Part shown: one piece after another, positions 11,850-22,256 of the stretch
Layout: every line of letters begins with the position of its first letter
Position numbering within the stretch: the stretch's first letter is position 1
Made by a program: the position numbers and the translations under genes
Notes under the pieces: generated by a model
The model's input: the letters and a program-made list of their open reading frames with translations, nothing else
Database searches by the model: none
What the model was told of the DNA's origin: nothing
DNA from: Galaxea fascicularis
Taxonomy: Eukaryota > Cnidaria > Anthozoa > Scleractinia > Euphylliidae
Assembly (NCBI GenBank): GCA_948470475.1
Contig: OX419342.1
Span: 185,001 to 249,000 of the forward strand
DNA length: 64,000 nucleotides
Direction of reading: 5' to 3'

Positions 11850-14560
11850 AAACTAATTTTACACTTTGCAAGAGATTAACAGCGGTTTTGCCGAAATTGT
11901 AGCTAAAACGTTGACCTCTCGTCCCGGTCTGGCTAAAATTCTAATGCAAGCTTTCAATTAATCTTTGCAGACTCTGGATCTAAGATTTTCGTCGAAAACA
12001 ATTCCAGTCTCGAAAAGTTTGAACTTGATCAAATTTCGGCCTTAACCTTTCTTATTGATGCTCATTTACTGTATTTTCAGACAGTTTAAACTCTGGCCAA
12101 CTGTCGCACTGGTATGGCCTCCGAAAGTCTTTTTCACGTTCGTCAAGTATCAAGTCAAGTACAATACTCTACAGTCTCAACGAACTCTGTTTATGCGTAA
12201 AGTCTGTTTATTAAAGCGTCCGTCATTCAGGTTGGCTCTGCGTGGCGGGTAATATGCTTCTGTTTAAACCTGAATGAAGCTTTCCTATTTCTGCCTTAAT
12301 TTTCCGACATTGAAATAGGATACCTTGACAAGCTACGCCTAACATCCACTGTGGCGCAAAGCTCTGAGGCCTTTTCTGCCCCCCTCGCAACAGTATTCAT
12401 CCGGGCAGACTGATATCCGTTGGTAAACAACGTCTTTCGGAAAAAACGTACAATTAATTTCGTTGATAAGAGGCGCTTTTCAGCTAAGTTGTCGTCATCC
12501 GCTGGAACAGAAAGATTCTAATTGATTCTAACAGTAAGGCGAACTTCTTCAAAATACTCTAGTGTCTTCGAAAACTCATAGTTTTTCATAAACTTACTGA
12601 TTTTTTGCTAAAATTCCTGTTTTGATTTCTCTGAAGACAGGCATTTCTTTTCATTCAAAATAAAATGCAGCATTACTGTGTGCAGCAAGGTGAAACACGA
12701 TAATCAAGCCTTTAAAAGAGTGCCATGGCGCCGTACGAAATTTAAGAACTGGTAAGAAATCTAGTTTACAGTGAGAGCGCAACAACCGAAATGCTGGCAT
12801 CGATGGCCGGTAATTTAAATAACAGTAAATTGATTTTAGGCGCCCACTTAAAACGTTACACTAAGAAAGAAGTCAGTAGAAAGAAATATCGCGGTAACAA
12901 ACTAAGGAACTAGGTTACCGATTTCTTTTGAAGACACCGTTGTAAGTTTGATCCGCACTCAACCTTCGGCCGGCAACAGATTTTCGGTTTTTGCTTTCCA
13001 GTGAAAACAGTCACCTGCCGCTCCAAGTAACTTCTAATCACAAGAAATGAAAAGTTTTTGATTTCCGGTGAGGGCGTAAATAAACTAAAAACTGACGTTT
13101 CTTCTCAGTTGCAAGGAAAGAAATTAGGTTACTCTTACAATTAAAACGAATTAAAACTTACCGTTTCTTAGAACATGAAACAAATTTTTGCAAGAAATTG
13201 TTTCCGAAAATGGGCATACGGAAGTTTTAACGTTGTTGAAGTGTATCAGTAAAGTTACCTTTTTCTTTTTAATTATATTTTCAAAAAGGCAAACTGTCTA
13301 TGGAATCTAACAATTTTTGACAACCGATTGTCCATTGAGTCTTGTTTATTGGTAGATGCATTTCCCTAATTTATACTTCGGCGGTTAATAATCCGCTTTA
13401 GAGAGTTTTCATTAGCGTTGTTTTTCCTGTGTAAATTCACTTTATTAAAAACATTTCTTGGGATAGACACTTTTCAAAATGTCAGACGAGCACAAAATGT
13501 GTCACGTGCACCACACCAGAAGAACAGGCCATTTCTTGAAATTGACTGAAAATCTAAATCAAAGTTCAAATACATTCGTGATGTGCTCATATTTTGAATT
13601 GGATATAATATTTCTCTGGTATAACTACATCCACTGGAACTTAACACAAAAGAATCTAGTTTTTCCTTAACGTTGTTTCAATTTTTGTTGCTCCAAGCAA
13701 AAGCATTACGCATTTCTAGGTTAAGGATTTATTTGATTCTTCTTAATCAGATTTCTGAAATAGACTTGAAAATGTTTTCATTGACAGTAAAACAAACAAA
13801 AGGTACTTAGGAAAATGAACATTTCGCTTGAGAATGGAACTATGACGTAAACAAAACGTGGAAAAAATTATCACGCTTGGCAACTATCATGCACTTTAAA
13901 TTCTCTACATTATACCACCAGTTACACGTTTCTACAACGGTCTTACGCCAATTTCTCCGCTCATTTTCGATAGATTTTCGAGGACTATCCATTCAATGAA
14001 CATCAAAACTCAAGCGTTCTGTTTCTCCAACAGGTGACGCACAAAGTAACATAATTTCGTTCCATGAAGTGAAAGCTAACGCTATAACATGCATACTACA
14101 AAAATGCATCGGAAACAAACGTTTCATTCCTGAGCGCAACCATTCGATTTATCGTCAGTTTAACCTTGATCTAATATCGATTTAGCTCGAAAGAAACGAA
14201 AGCCTGTTTAAATGGATTATTTATGCCCGGTATAAGGATCACTCACCTACGTACCCTAGCTACTTACACGAGCAAAAAACGATATGAATAGTTCATATGA
14301 GAAACTCAAACTTGACTTCACTAGGTAACAAGGAAGTCCGCTCAAATGGGGTCATGCGCCCGTTTACCGTGAAGGCAGAGAGAACTGTCTGCCCAAGACA
14401 TTCTTACAAGCAATTTTCGAACTCCGTCACCGACAGGTGTTTCATATATTAAGGGAACACAATACCCAAGGCAACACTTCAGAGAACAGCCTCGTATTCG
14501 GATCTCAGGTTTGCATTCTCACTGACGTTATGACGAAAAGAATACTTCACAGACAAATCT
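11850..14560. other. Gene-free stretch
   Basis: No recognisable gene or repeat family was seen in this AT-rich interval. Confidence 0.4.
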
Positions 14561-14573
14561 AAAATCTAATGTA

Positions 14574-14772
14574 AGATCTAATCCGGAGGTCGTGGGTTCG
14601 ATTCCCACCGAGGTCATAAGAATTTTTTCTTTGCCTCGTGTGGTTCCCTGATACCTTTTACTAGGGCTAACGCCCAGTGGGTTTTTCATGGGTTTCTCTA
14701 GCACTTTAATTTACACTGCTGAGTTAATTCTCTGTTTCACCACTTGTGTTTATAGTGCTACGCGGCACAACA
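14574..14772 (+). mobile_element. 5'-truncated copy of a tRNA-Arg-derived SINE
   Basis: This is the 3' two thirds of the SINE found complete at 14841-15070, starting inside the tRNA-like anticodon arm at AGATCTAATCCGG. It matches bases 14872-15070 at a constant 298-bp offset with one difference seen (CCTTTTACT against CCGTTTACT). A short TATATATG run follows it. Confidence 0.85.
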
Positions 14773-14840
14773 TATATATGTACCCTTACTTTCTCTTCGC
14801 CGCGATTCACCACCTTAATCGTCCCCGACTTTCTCTGTCC

Positions 14841-15070
14841 GACCTCGTAGCTTAGTCGGCAGAGCAACGGTAGATCTAATCCGGAGGTCGTGGGTTCGAT
14901 TCCCACCGAGGTCATAAGAATTTTTTCTTTGCCTCGTGTGGTTCCCTGATACCGTTTACTAGGGCTAACGCCCAGTGGGTTTTTCATGGGTTTCTCTAGC
15001 ACTTTAATTTACACTGCTGAGTTAATTCTCTGTTTCACCACTTGTGTTTATAGTGCTACGCGGCACAACA
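14841..15070 (+). mobile_element. tRNA-Arg(TCT)-derived SINE
   Basis: Bases 14841-14913 form a 73-nt tRNA-like head. A perfect 7-bp acceptor stem joins GACCTCG to CGAGGTC. The A box is TAGCTTAGTCGG, the B box GGTTCGATTCC, and the T arm GTGGG/CCCAC pairs. The anticodon arm is decayed but resembles tRNA-Arg with TCT. A non-tRNA body follows to 15070. It is better called a SINE than a tRNA gene because the body is repeated with the head. A minus-strand frame reading GIEPTTSGLDLPLLCRLSYE across the head is a translation artefact. Confidence 0.8.
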
Positions 15071-15335
15071 AAAAGCAGGTCAACATTAGCTAGCAATGTC
15101 AAGCTGGAACAGGGAGATCTCGGGCACATGTACGGGGCATTTGACGTCTTATTGCCATCCCCAAGACAATTTCACTAAAAGTCTGGGTGCCACGGTCAAG
15201 GTCGGTGCCTACTAATACGAGGGTATCTAGTTACGACTCCCACGGAAAACCACTCCCACTGGAGCCGGTCTGGAAGAGGAGGTAAGGACCGCGATGGAAT
15301 GGGTTGAGGAACCCCCCATTTGGCGCGAAATAATT

Positions 15336-15762
15336 AAGCCGATCTAGCACCGAGGTTTGAAACTTAACTGAAACTTATGTGCAACGGCGCTGAGAAACAA
15401 GTTTCGGCAGGCGTTGCACCGTGTAACATAAAAGGTCGAAAGTTGAAGTGATCTCGAAATGTTGTTGTTTTGATTTCTAATTGGCTTACGCAGTTTAACG
15501 AAACAAGATCGAGCGAGACCATGTTGCGCGACGAAAATTTTGTTTTTATCACCACTGCCGATCCACTGCGCCGATCGTTGCGACCGTTGTAGAAGTAGAA
15601 AGTGGTTCTACTTTTCGTGAAATTTGTCTCGCAACAGAAGTTCAAAAAGTTTCACGAAAGCGACCATGTTACACGATGCAACGCCTGCTGAAACTTGTTT
15701 CGCAACGCCGTTGGACGGCAAAAGTTTCAGGTAAAAGTTTCAACGTGTAAACAGCGGCTTTA
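15336..15762. mobile_element. Fold-back or MITE-like inverted-repeat element
   Basis: Bases about 15380-15430 and 15664-15715 are long inverted arms sharing GAAACAAGTTTC and CAGGCGTTGCA on opposite strands. More diverged outer arms begin with AAGCCG and GAAACTT. No open frame encodes a transposase. Exact ends and the target-site duplication are unclear. Confidence 0.65.
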
Positions 15763-15769
15763 GGAAGTT

Positions 15770-16830
15770 AAGCTACGTAGCAGACGCGGTTTTGCTTTGT
15801 TTCTATTTTCAGTGCGGGTTCAGTTTCACTTTGTTCAGATATTCGTACCTCTTTTGCAAGAATGAGGTCATGAACCTCAGTCCATTCCGTACTTCATATA
15901 TACGATCCAAATTGTAAACTAAGACAGGTCTTGAAACCGCGTGCACGTTGAATTTAAGTTTACGATCACCTATCAGCATTTCGCGAAAAACCTAAAATGC
16001 CTTACAAATAACAATTATACTTCTAAACAAAAGAGTTATTTAAGTCCCAATTACAACGGTTTGTGAGGTGTAAACCTTAAGTTCAACTCACCTACTTCCT
16101 TTACATGAACTTTGCTCTTCGTTTCGGCTGCCGCCAAATTTTGAAATTTTTCACACTGTGAGTACAGCTGTGAATGAAATAGTAATCAAACGTTTGCTTC
16201 TGGAATGCAAAAGTGTTGGTTAACAGACACTATTTTGGCTACGTGAAGGAATTCTCTGCATTTTAGATAGTAAAACTTCAAGGATGCCTAGGCCGTTTAT
16301 CGAGGTAGGCAAAACCTGCCGGTTCCCGCCGTCAACTGAGGTCGACGCGCGCTGTAAAGTCAATATGCTAATTATTCAATGGAGAGAAATTTACTTCCGG
16401 TTAAGGTCTCTAGAGGAATCGGACACGGCTGTTTTTCGAATAACACAACCATTGGTACTGCAAGTTGATGGAACTCCTCGCCTTGTGGGGATTACACGGA
16501 TTTTTGTGTAGACGTCATTTGTCCAAGGTATATATTTTCCCATTTTAAGCCATACAAGGGTGGGGATTTTGACATTCTTCTCCCCCTCTCGGGCGCGCTT
16601 GAAATTATAAAGTAAAGACTTGGGCATGGGTCGGGTTGTTCGGAAGTCGATTACCTCAATCCAGGATTAGCGCAAACTTTGGTTGCAGTTTTTAAAATTT
16701 GGTGAAAGTTTACATTGCTGCTTTTTGTTTTCAGGACTAGCTTCCCCTGATCTAAAATTTTGCAGAATGTCAGCGTCGAATTACTTTTGGGGAAAGAGAA
16801 ATTAACTCCCTGGTTAAGTTTTAATCTAGG
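15770..16830. other. Mostly gene-free stretch with one open frame
   Basis: A 75-codon plus-strand frame at 16284-16511 contains ITQPLVLQVDGTPRL, which resembles ETQTLKLQVDTTYRL in CNRIP1 exon 1 located 1.3 kb downstream. The rest of the frame does not align convincingly. Nothing else was recognised. Confidence 0.3.
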
Positions 16831-16837
16831 AATAGCT

Positions 16838-16838
<1 letters not shown>

Positions 16839-16911
<73 letters not shown>

Positions 16912-17006
16912 AAGAAGAAGAAGAAGAAGAAAGAAAGAAAGTTCTTATAGGCGCATTTAAAAATCTCAATGCGCTTGCAATAAGATAAAAAATGTATATG
17001 TATACG

Positions 17007-17037
<31 letters not shown>

Positions 17038-17040
17038 TAT
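16839..17040. repeat. Compound microsatellites (AAT)n (AAG)n and poly-A/(AT)n
   Basis: An uninterrupted (AAT)n tract at about 16839-16882 passes directly into (AAG)n at 16882-16931 and short AAAG units. A poly-A run (17007-17021) leading into (AT)n lies at 17021-17040. The long frame across this block encodes only poly-Ile and poly-Arg and is not a gene. Confidence 0.95.
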
Positions 17041-17078
17041 GTATTGATTGTAAATAGTTTTTAGTTTTTAGATTTTAT

Positions 17079-17105
17079 CTGAAGAAGGCTGAACAGCCGA
17101 AACGT
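17079..17105 (+). ncRNA. Hammerhead-type ribozyme motif
   Basis: The sequence reads CTGAAGA, then AGGCTGAACAGCC, then GAAACGTT. The middle forms stem II (GGCT/AGCC). CUGANGA and GAAA boxes are intact. The self-complementary ACGU after GAA is the minimal stem III typical of Penelope-like element hammerheads. Flanking AUUUUAU and AUUAAAU can form a stem I with one mismatch. It sits right after the microsatellite block, as the end of a retroelement might. Confidence 0.5.
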
Positions 17106-17589
17106 TATTAAATCGCGTCGGACCAGTTAGAAGTTGGCCCCACTGTCTTACCTCAAGTATTTGTCTATATATATAAATATGTATATGAATAAAAATATAC
17201 TACCTATACTGCTCTAATCGGCTTTCGAACAACGCAGGCTATGGTTATCCAAACCCGCTGGTAACTTTAAAAGTGAAAGATAATGTGGCTGCAAATTAAT
17301 GCAATTAATGTCTATTTAGTCAATTTGAGCTTGAGGCTTGGGAATGAGGTTGCCCTTTGACACCCGTCCATATTTTATATCACGGGAAGTATGTCTTGGT
17401 CAAAACCAGAACTTGGGAGACCAAGTTGCTCACTTTTTGTCATCTCCTTCATTTCTGGAAAGGGTGTCAATTAAATTACAATAAATTTATCTATTTAAAA
17501 ATAACAGTTTTAAAGAAACTGGGCTGTGAACCGAGAGGTCACGCGTGACGCATTCAAGAGAGTGTGACTAGTTTGCCTCTCGTCCAAAT

Positions 17590-18163
17590 ATGGCGTCTCC
17601 TCGGACTGAAGGAAGAGCCTTCAAGGTGGACGTCAACATTACGAAATTGGAAGATTCCTCCCCAGTATTCTTTAAAAATGACGGCGAGAGATTTAAGGAG
17701 ACACAGACCTTGAAACTGCAGGTGGATACCACTTACAGATTGTCGTTCGAGTTCCGACCATCGATGGAAGTGGGGTGAGGGCATTTTGGCCTGTCTCTCG
17801 TATAATTCTCCCAAAAACCCACAGTACTGATGGTAATTATGTTTTTGTTACAGTGAAATCTCGGTAGCAGGAGGAAATCTTGAGCATGAGCTAAAGAGAA
17901 GTGATGAAAGGTCATCGCGTTATGAGTGTTCATGGTCTACAAATGGAATGAGCCAATCAAAGAACAAAGATCGACATTACCTGATAATATTTATCAAGTT
18001 TAAGGATGGCCAACAACTCAGTGCTAGGGTACAGTGTAAGATGTATTCCTTGAAAGATATAAATCACATCATGTGGGGAACTTGCTTAAAGAACCTACAG
18101 CTTGACTGTAAAGTGAAAGATGGGCAAAATCATGTTGATGTTCAACAAATTTTATTCAAGTAG
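17590..18163 (+). CDS. CNRIP1: CB1 cannabinoid receptor-interacting protein 1 homologue
   Basis: There are two coding exons, 17590-17774 and 17854-18163, joined over a 79-bp intron with a GT donor and a TACAG acceptor. The split glycine codon keeps the frame. The product is 164 residues, the same length as the vertebrate protein. Conserved features are the N-terminal beta-strand segment with PVFFKNDGERF (PVFYKVDGQRF in the human protein), a following TLKLQVDTTYRL strand, and a C-terminal half with an HIMWG segment matching the conserved cysteine/tryptophan region. CNRIP1 is a small cytoplasmic beta-sandwich protein that in vertebrates binds the CB1 receptor tail. Cnidarians are thought to lack a true CB1 receptor, so the ancestral role is unknown. 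It converges on the Kelch gene. An AATAAA lies at 18611-18616. Confidence 0.9.
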
Positions 18164-20294
18164 AAAAAATTTGCAGTCAAATGATTAATGCAGGCTCAAA
18201 AAGCACTGTTAGTTGATGAACTTTAAAAAATCAATGTAATTGTTATTCCAGGTACTGCAGCTGGAGCTGAACTGATATTCAATATTCCAAAAAGAAGTCC
18301 TGTTAACATATGTTCAAGTCCAAAAGGTTGCCATATAGTCACTCAGTTAAATTACTTTCTTGGTTATTTAATGTTTGTGCTACCTTATGAGCCTATCTTG
18401 AGCTCTCAAGATTCTCCAATTCACCTTCATAGTAGTTTATTCAAGATAAATATGGATTAAAATGAAGTTTTGAAAATTTCAAGAAAGTCAAGAAATGAAG
18501 TTTTAAAAAGTGCCACCAGTGTTAATATATAATAAATTGTTCCAAGTTTTTATTACTGCAAGTTGAATTGTCTAAACGTCAAGTGTATTCAGTCATAATT
18601 TTCAGATGTTAATAAAATGTTGCTTTTGTGCTTGTCTCTAATGAGAAACTATCACAGAAACACCCAGGATGCTGTCTTCGCTTTGACTTTGCCTTATATA
18701 TATAGAAAAATTACATAGTTGCTGTATTTTTGTCTAAAATCGGGTGGGCATTTGAACATTGCCAACAAACATTCTGAGTAACAACCCCCTGTGCCTTCTT
18801 CCTGCCCCAGCTTGGGCACAAAGTAAGTTAACGTATTTTGCTGAACTTCTCATTGTACTTGGAACGCACTGTATGTTTCTGACATGCAATATCTTCGAGA
18901 CAGTTCCCATACAGATGCATAATTCTTTTCAAGAGAGGTTTTCCAATATTGAGCTTTGCCATTAGACTGAAAAAAAGTCAGCTTTTATTGATACCTTTTA
19001 TTTTCCCCTTAGCAGTACTTAGAATGCAACTGTTTCTAAAATGTTAACATTTTTTATGGATACCTTTGCATGGTTTTTCTACATATACACATTCCAGAAC
19101 TTTAAAGAAAATGACAAAACTTTAAAGTTTGTAAGACATGTTTTGACAGAAACTTCTGTCATCTTGAGTTGAATAAAGTACAAAGCATTGGAAGTTGAGT
19201 TTATAAGTAGGAGAAAGTGCTAATTATGCTAAGTTTTGTCATTTTCTTTAAGTTCTGATTTTTCTGCTAATATCAAGATCCTTTGGAGACATATACACGT
19301 TAGCTCATGATGGTACTTATTACCCTTGCCACTCCACAAAATCAACTGAGCAGCTTGGGGAATATGTATCTAACACATCAAACAAGTACAAAATTGTATA
19401 AAGAAAAATGATATCAGTGCAAACAGTGGGAAAGCGAGGGAAGATAGGAATGGTGAGCACACGCCTCTAACCACATCACCAAGGAAAGAAAATTAATTAC
19501 CTCCATCTAAATTTTTGTTTAGCTGAAATTTTTCCACTCTAGGTTTGGGGGTGCCCACCTGACATCAACTTCTTAGGTTCATTACTTAGCTACAAAACTG
19601 ATAGCCACCTCTGTGACAAAAAAGGACATTTCTTTCTACAGACAAAAACAGAAAACAGATCTGAAGAACATGTGATCACTCACCGTGTTTGGGGAATTCT
19701 TCAGTTCTTGTTTTCTTGTTGAAATACTTATGACCATCAGTAAAATCAAATCTTTCAACTGCACCTAGTTTCATACACATTCAATCACATGTACTTCAAC
19801 TTGGATATTTTTCTCAATGCATTTCTTCTATGATAATCTACAGTTCTGTACATGTAATACCGTCATAAACATTTTCAGCTCTAACTAACTTCTTCTCATA
19901 ATATTACTCTGACAGAAACTGTGCATAAATACCTTACATCTCTATATTTATAAACAATATTGTTTTTAACCTTTTTTTAATAGACTACAAGGAGTCATTT
20001 ATTTTTTTTTTTTGGATGGTGACTCAAGCTTGAATGTTTTGTATTTACATTTACTACTATATGATGCAAACTATCTCATTTCACTCCATCTTTTTCTACA
20101 AAAGGAATGATCACAAGCCCATCAGTTGCATTCTGATATCACATCACTTGGATAAAGACAGCTGGGATGCTCAAGCTAATGTTCTGCTATATTTGCCACA
20201 TAAAAAATTGCATTCACAGTTTCTACTGAGTGAACCAATATACTTCTGTGTACATGCACTAACTTTGTTACAAATTCCAGATGTTTAACAAAGT
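18164..20294. other. Convergent intergenic region
   Basis: This holds the 3' flanks of CNRIP1 (AATAAA at 18611) and of the Kelch gene (minus-strand AATAAA at 19998-20003). An inverted-repeat element lies at 19095-19257. No further coding sequence was recognised. Confidence 0.5.
19095..19257. repeat. Short inverted-repeat (MITE-like) element
   Basis: CAGAACTTTAAAGAAAATGA at 19095 and its near-exact reverse complement ending at 19257 form arms of about 26 bp around a 110-bp AT-rich centre. There is one length difference between arms. No target-site duplication is clear. Confidence 0.6.
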
Positions 20295-21956
20295 TCACAG
20301 GTTCCTATCAGCTAGCTCATCAAAGGGAGGATGCTCTTCGGGCTGAGCCACTTGCATCATCTCCACCTTGACAGGTTTGTACTTCACCACTGGGTGCAGG
20401 CGTCGCTTCAGCCTAAAAATGCGGCACTCCTTGCTGTAGCAGGCACACATAGTTGTTAACAAGCCCAGTGCCAGGATGAAGAGGGCAATCAGAACTCTGA
20501 AGCCAAATGGCATCTTTAAGGTGTCTCCAGGGATCTCAGTTACCAAAGTTGGAATCGTCATTTTTACTTGTCTGTATGTCCAAAGATCATTCAAAATCCC
20601 ATCAACCTGTTTTACATCATGCCCTGCTCCACCAAAAAGCCACAGTTCTCCTCCAAATGAAAATGACACCGCTCCCTCACGAGGACCGGGGATGTTACGC
20701 AGGTCTGCCTTCCCTTTTTCACTAAAAAATGGGACACCTTCATTTCTGCTTAAACCCCCAATCCAGAGCCACTGATGACTTGAAATGTTGTACTTCCAGA
20801 AATCTGACAAGAGACCTGTCTCTGACGCAGCAAAAGCACCACGAGAAAAGTTATCGAACCCTGAACCACCAAACATCCACAGATCACCTCTTTTGTCTAT
20901 CCAGGTGGCAGCACCTTCTCTACAGCCAGGATGGTTATTCTTTGAAGGGACTCCTTTATTTCCGTACTCTCCGGCACACTTAAAAGGCCCAGTATTTCCA
21001 CTCAGCTTACTCCATTCAAAAGCTTCTGGTGAGAAAATCCAGAAGTCTGATGTTAGACCATAGAGAGTTGAACCTCCAAACATGTACAGATGACCAGATG
21101 GATGAATCCATGCAGATGCTTGGGAAGAGTTATTCGGAACAAGACTTTCATTACTCTTTGGCTTGATTTCAACCCACCACATTTCTTTAAATGAGAACTT
21201 CCAGAAATCTTGAAGTTTCTGTTGTGATGCTGTAAGACCACCAAAAATCCACAATATTCCTTTTTCACTATCACACCATGATGCAGCATGGCTTCTTGGT
21301 GGTGGTGACATTGTCAGATTTTGCAGAGCAGTCCAGCGTTTTCCATCCATATAAAAAAGGAATGTACCCGATGGTGTAAACACAATGGCCTTGTTTCCAT
21401 GGCTACATGATGTACAGGCAAAGCAAGGAGGTGGTTTTTGCTCATTGACAATTTTATCGGTGAAATTATGAAAATGCCAATGCCTTCTCTCTACATCATA
21501 TGACCACAATTCGTCTAATGCTACTCTCATTCCAGGTCCCTTCCCCCCCAAAATCCACACCATTCCATCTGAGTCCTTCCAGCTTGATGCCCCATCTCTG
21601 GACCCAGGGTAGTCTTGCTTGCCATCCAATACGGATTTTTGGTTTCTGTATTCACTTCCTCCAACCCAAGTCCAAATTCCTATACACAAGAAGAGAAGTT
21701 AAAATAGGAGCATTACTTTACAACATGGATCCTGCGTATGCCATTAAACGTATGTTTTGAAGTTGAGGTACAAACCCCTGCATTACTACGGTGCCTCAGT
21801 TACTGTCCAACAATTTTCTGTTATCAAATAAATAATGTTACCTTCCGCTTCCACGCTATGGTAGTATGGGGAGATGCTGTGGGCTGTATGGAAATCCAGA
21901 ATTGCGTAAAAGGCAGCTTGAAGCAATATCAACAAGACAGCCGAAAAAATTGCCAT
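20295..21956 (-). CDS. Kelch-repeat type I membrane protein, uncharacterised
   Basis: There are two coding exons on the minus strand: 21956-21842 (start codon and signal peptide) and 21679-20295. The intron starts GTAAC and ends TATAG, and the split glycine codon preserves the frame. The product is 499 residues. The first 20 or so residues (MAIFSAVLLILLQAAFYAIL) look like a secretion signal. Residues about 40-420 contain repeated Kelch units with PGSRDGA, WILGG, LWIFGG, LYMFGG, LWMFGG and LWLFGG strands, as expected for a beta-propeller. A transmembrane helix follows (about 432-452), then a basic cytoplasmic tail of about 47 residues. An extracellular propeller on one membrane anchor recalls attractin-like proteins, but no CUB, EGF or PSI domains are present. 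Function is unknown. It is divergently paired with ZFYVE21. Confidence 0.88.
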
Positions 21957-22256
21957 TGTCGCAGAAAATTAAGCTGATCTCTATGGTCTTTCCGTCCCGA
22001 AATCGGTTCACTCCCGAATTCACCAATAACGTATCTTCAGAAACAGGAAACTTGGCCTAAAGTATAGTTTGAAAGTCAACGGTGAGATTTTTGAGATCTT
22101 GCAAATTAATGTTTTATGCAACAGACAACTGGTTTCACGTTATGCATAATCTTCGTTCCTGCCAATCAACTTTAATGCCTTCATACACGAAGGCTCACTT
22201 GCCTGCGACTGTCAGCTGCTGTTCTCTGGGCCCGCGATCATTAGAGATTTACCAAA
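21957..22256. promoter_or_regulatory. Probable bidirectional promoter of the Kelch gene and ZFYVE21
   Basis: The start codons of two divergent genes are only 300 bp apart, so both 5' UTRs and core promoters must share this interval. A CCAAT motif lies at 22162-22166 and no TATA box was seen. The half nearest ZFYVE21 (22112-22256) has a diverged second copy at 29002-29146. Confidence 0.6.

Noticed and set aside
14724..15002. 92-codon minus-strand frame
   Set aside because: It reads straight through the tRNA-like SINE head; the GIEPTTSGLDLPLLCRLSYE peptide is a translation artefact of tRNA-derived repeats.
16760..16960. 66-codon frame with poly-Ile and poly-Arg
   Set aside because: Produced by the (AAT)n(AAG)n microsatellite.
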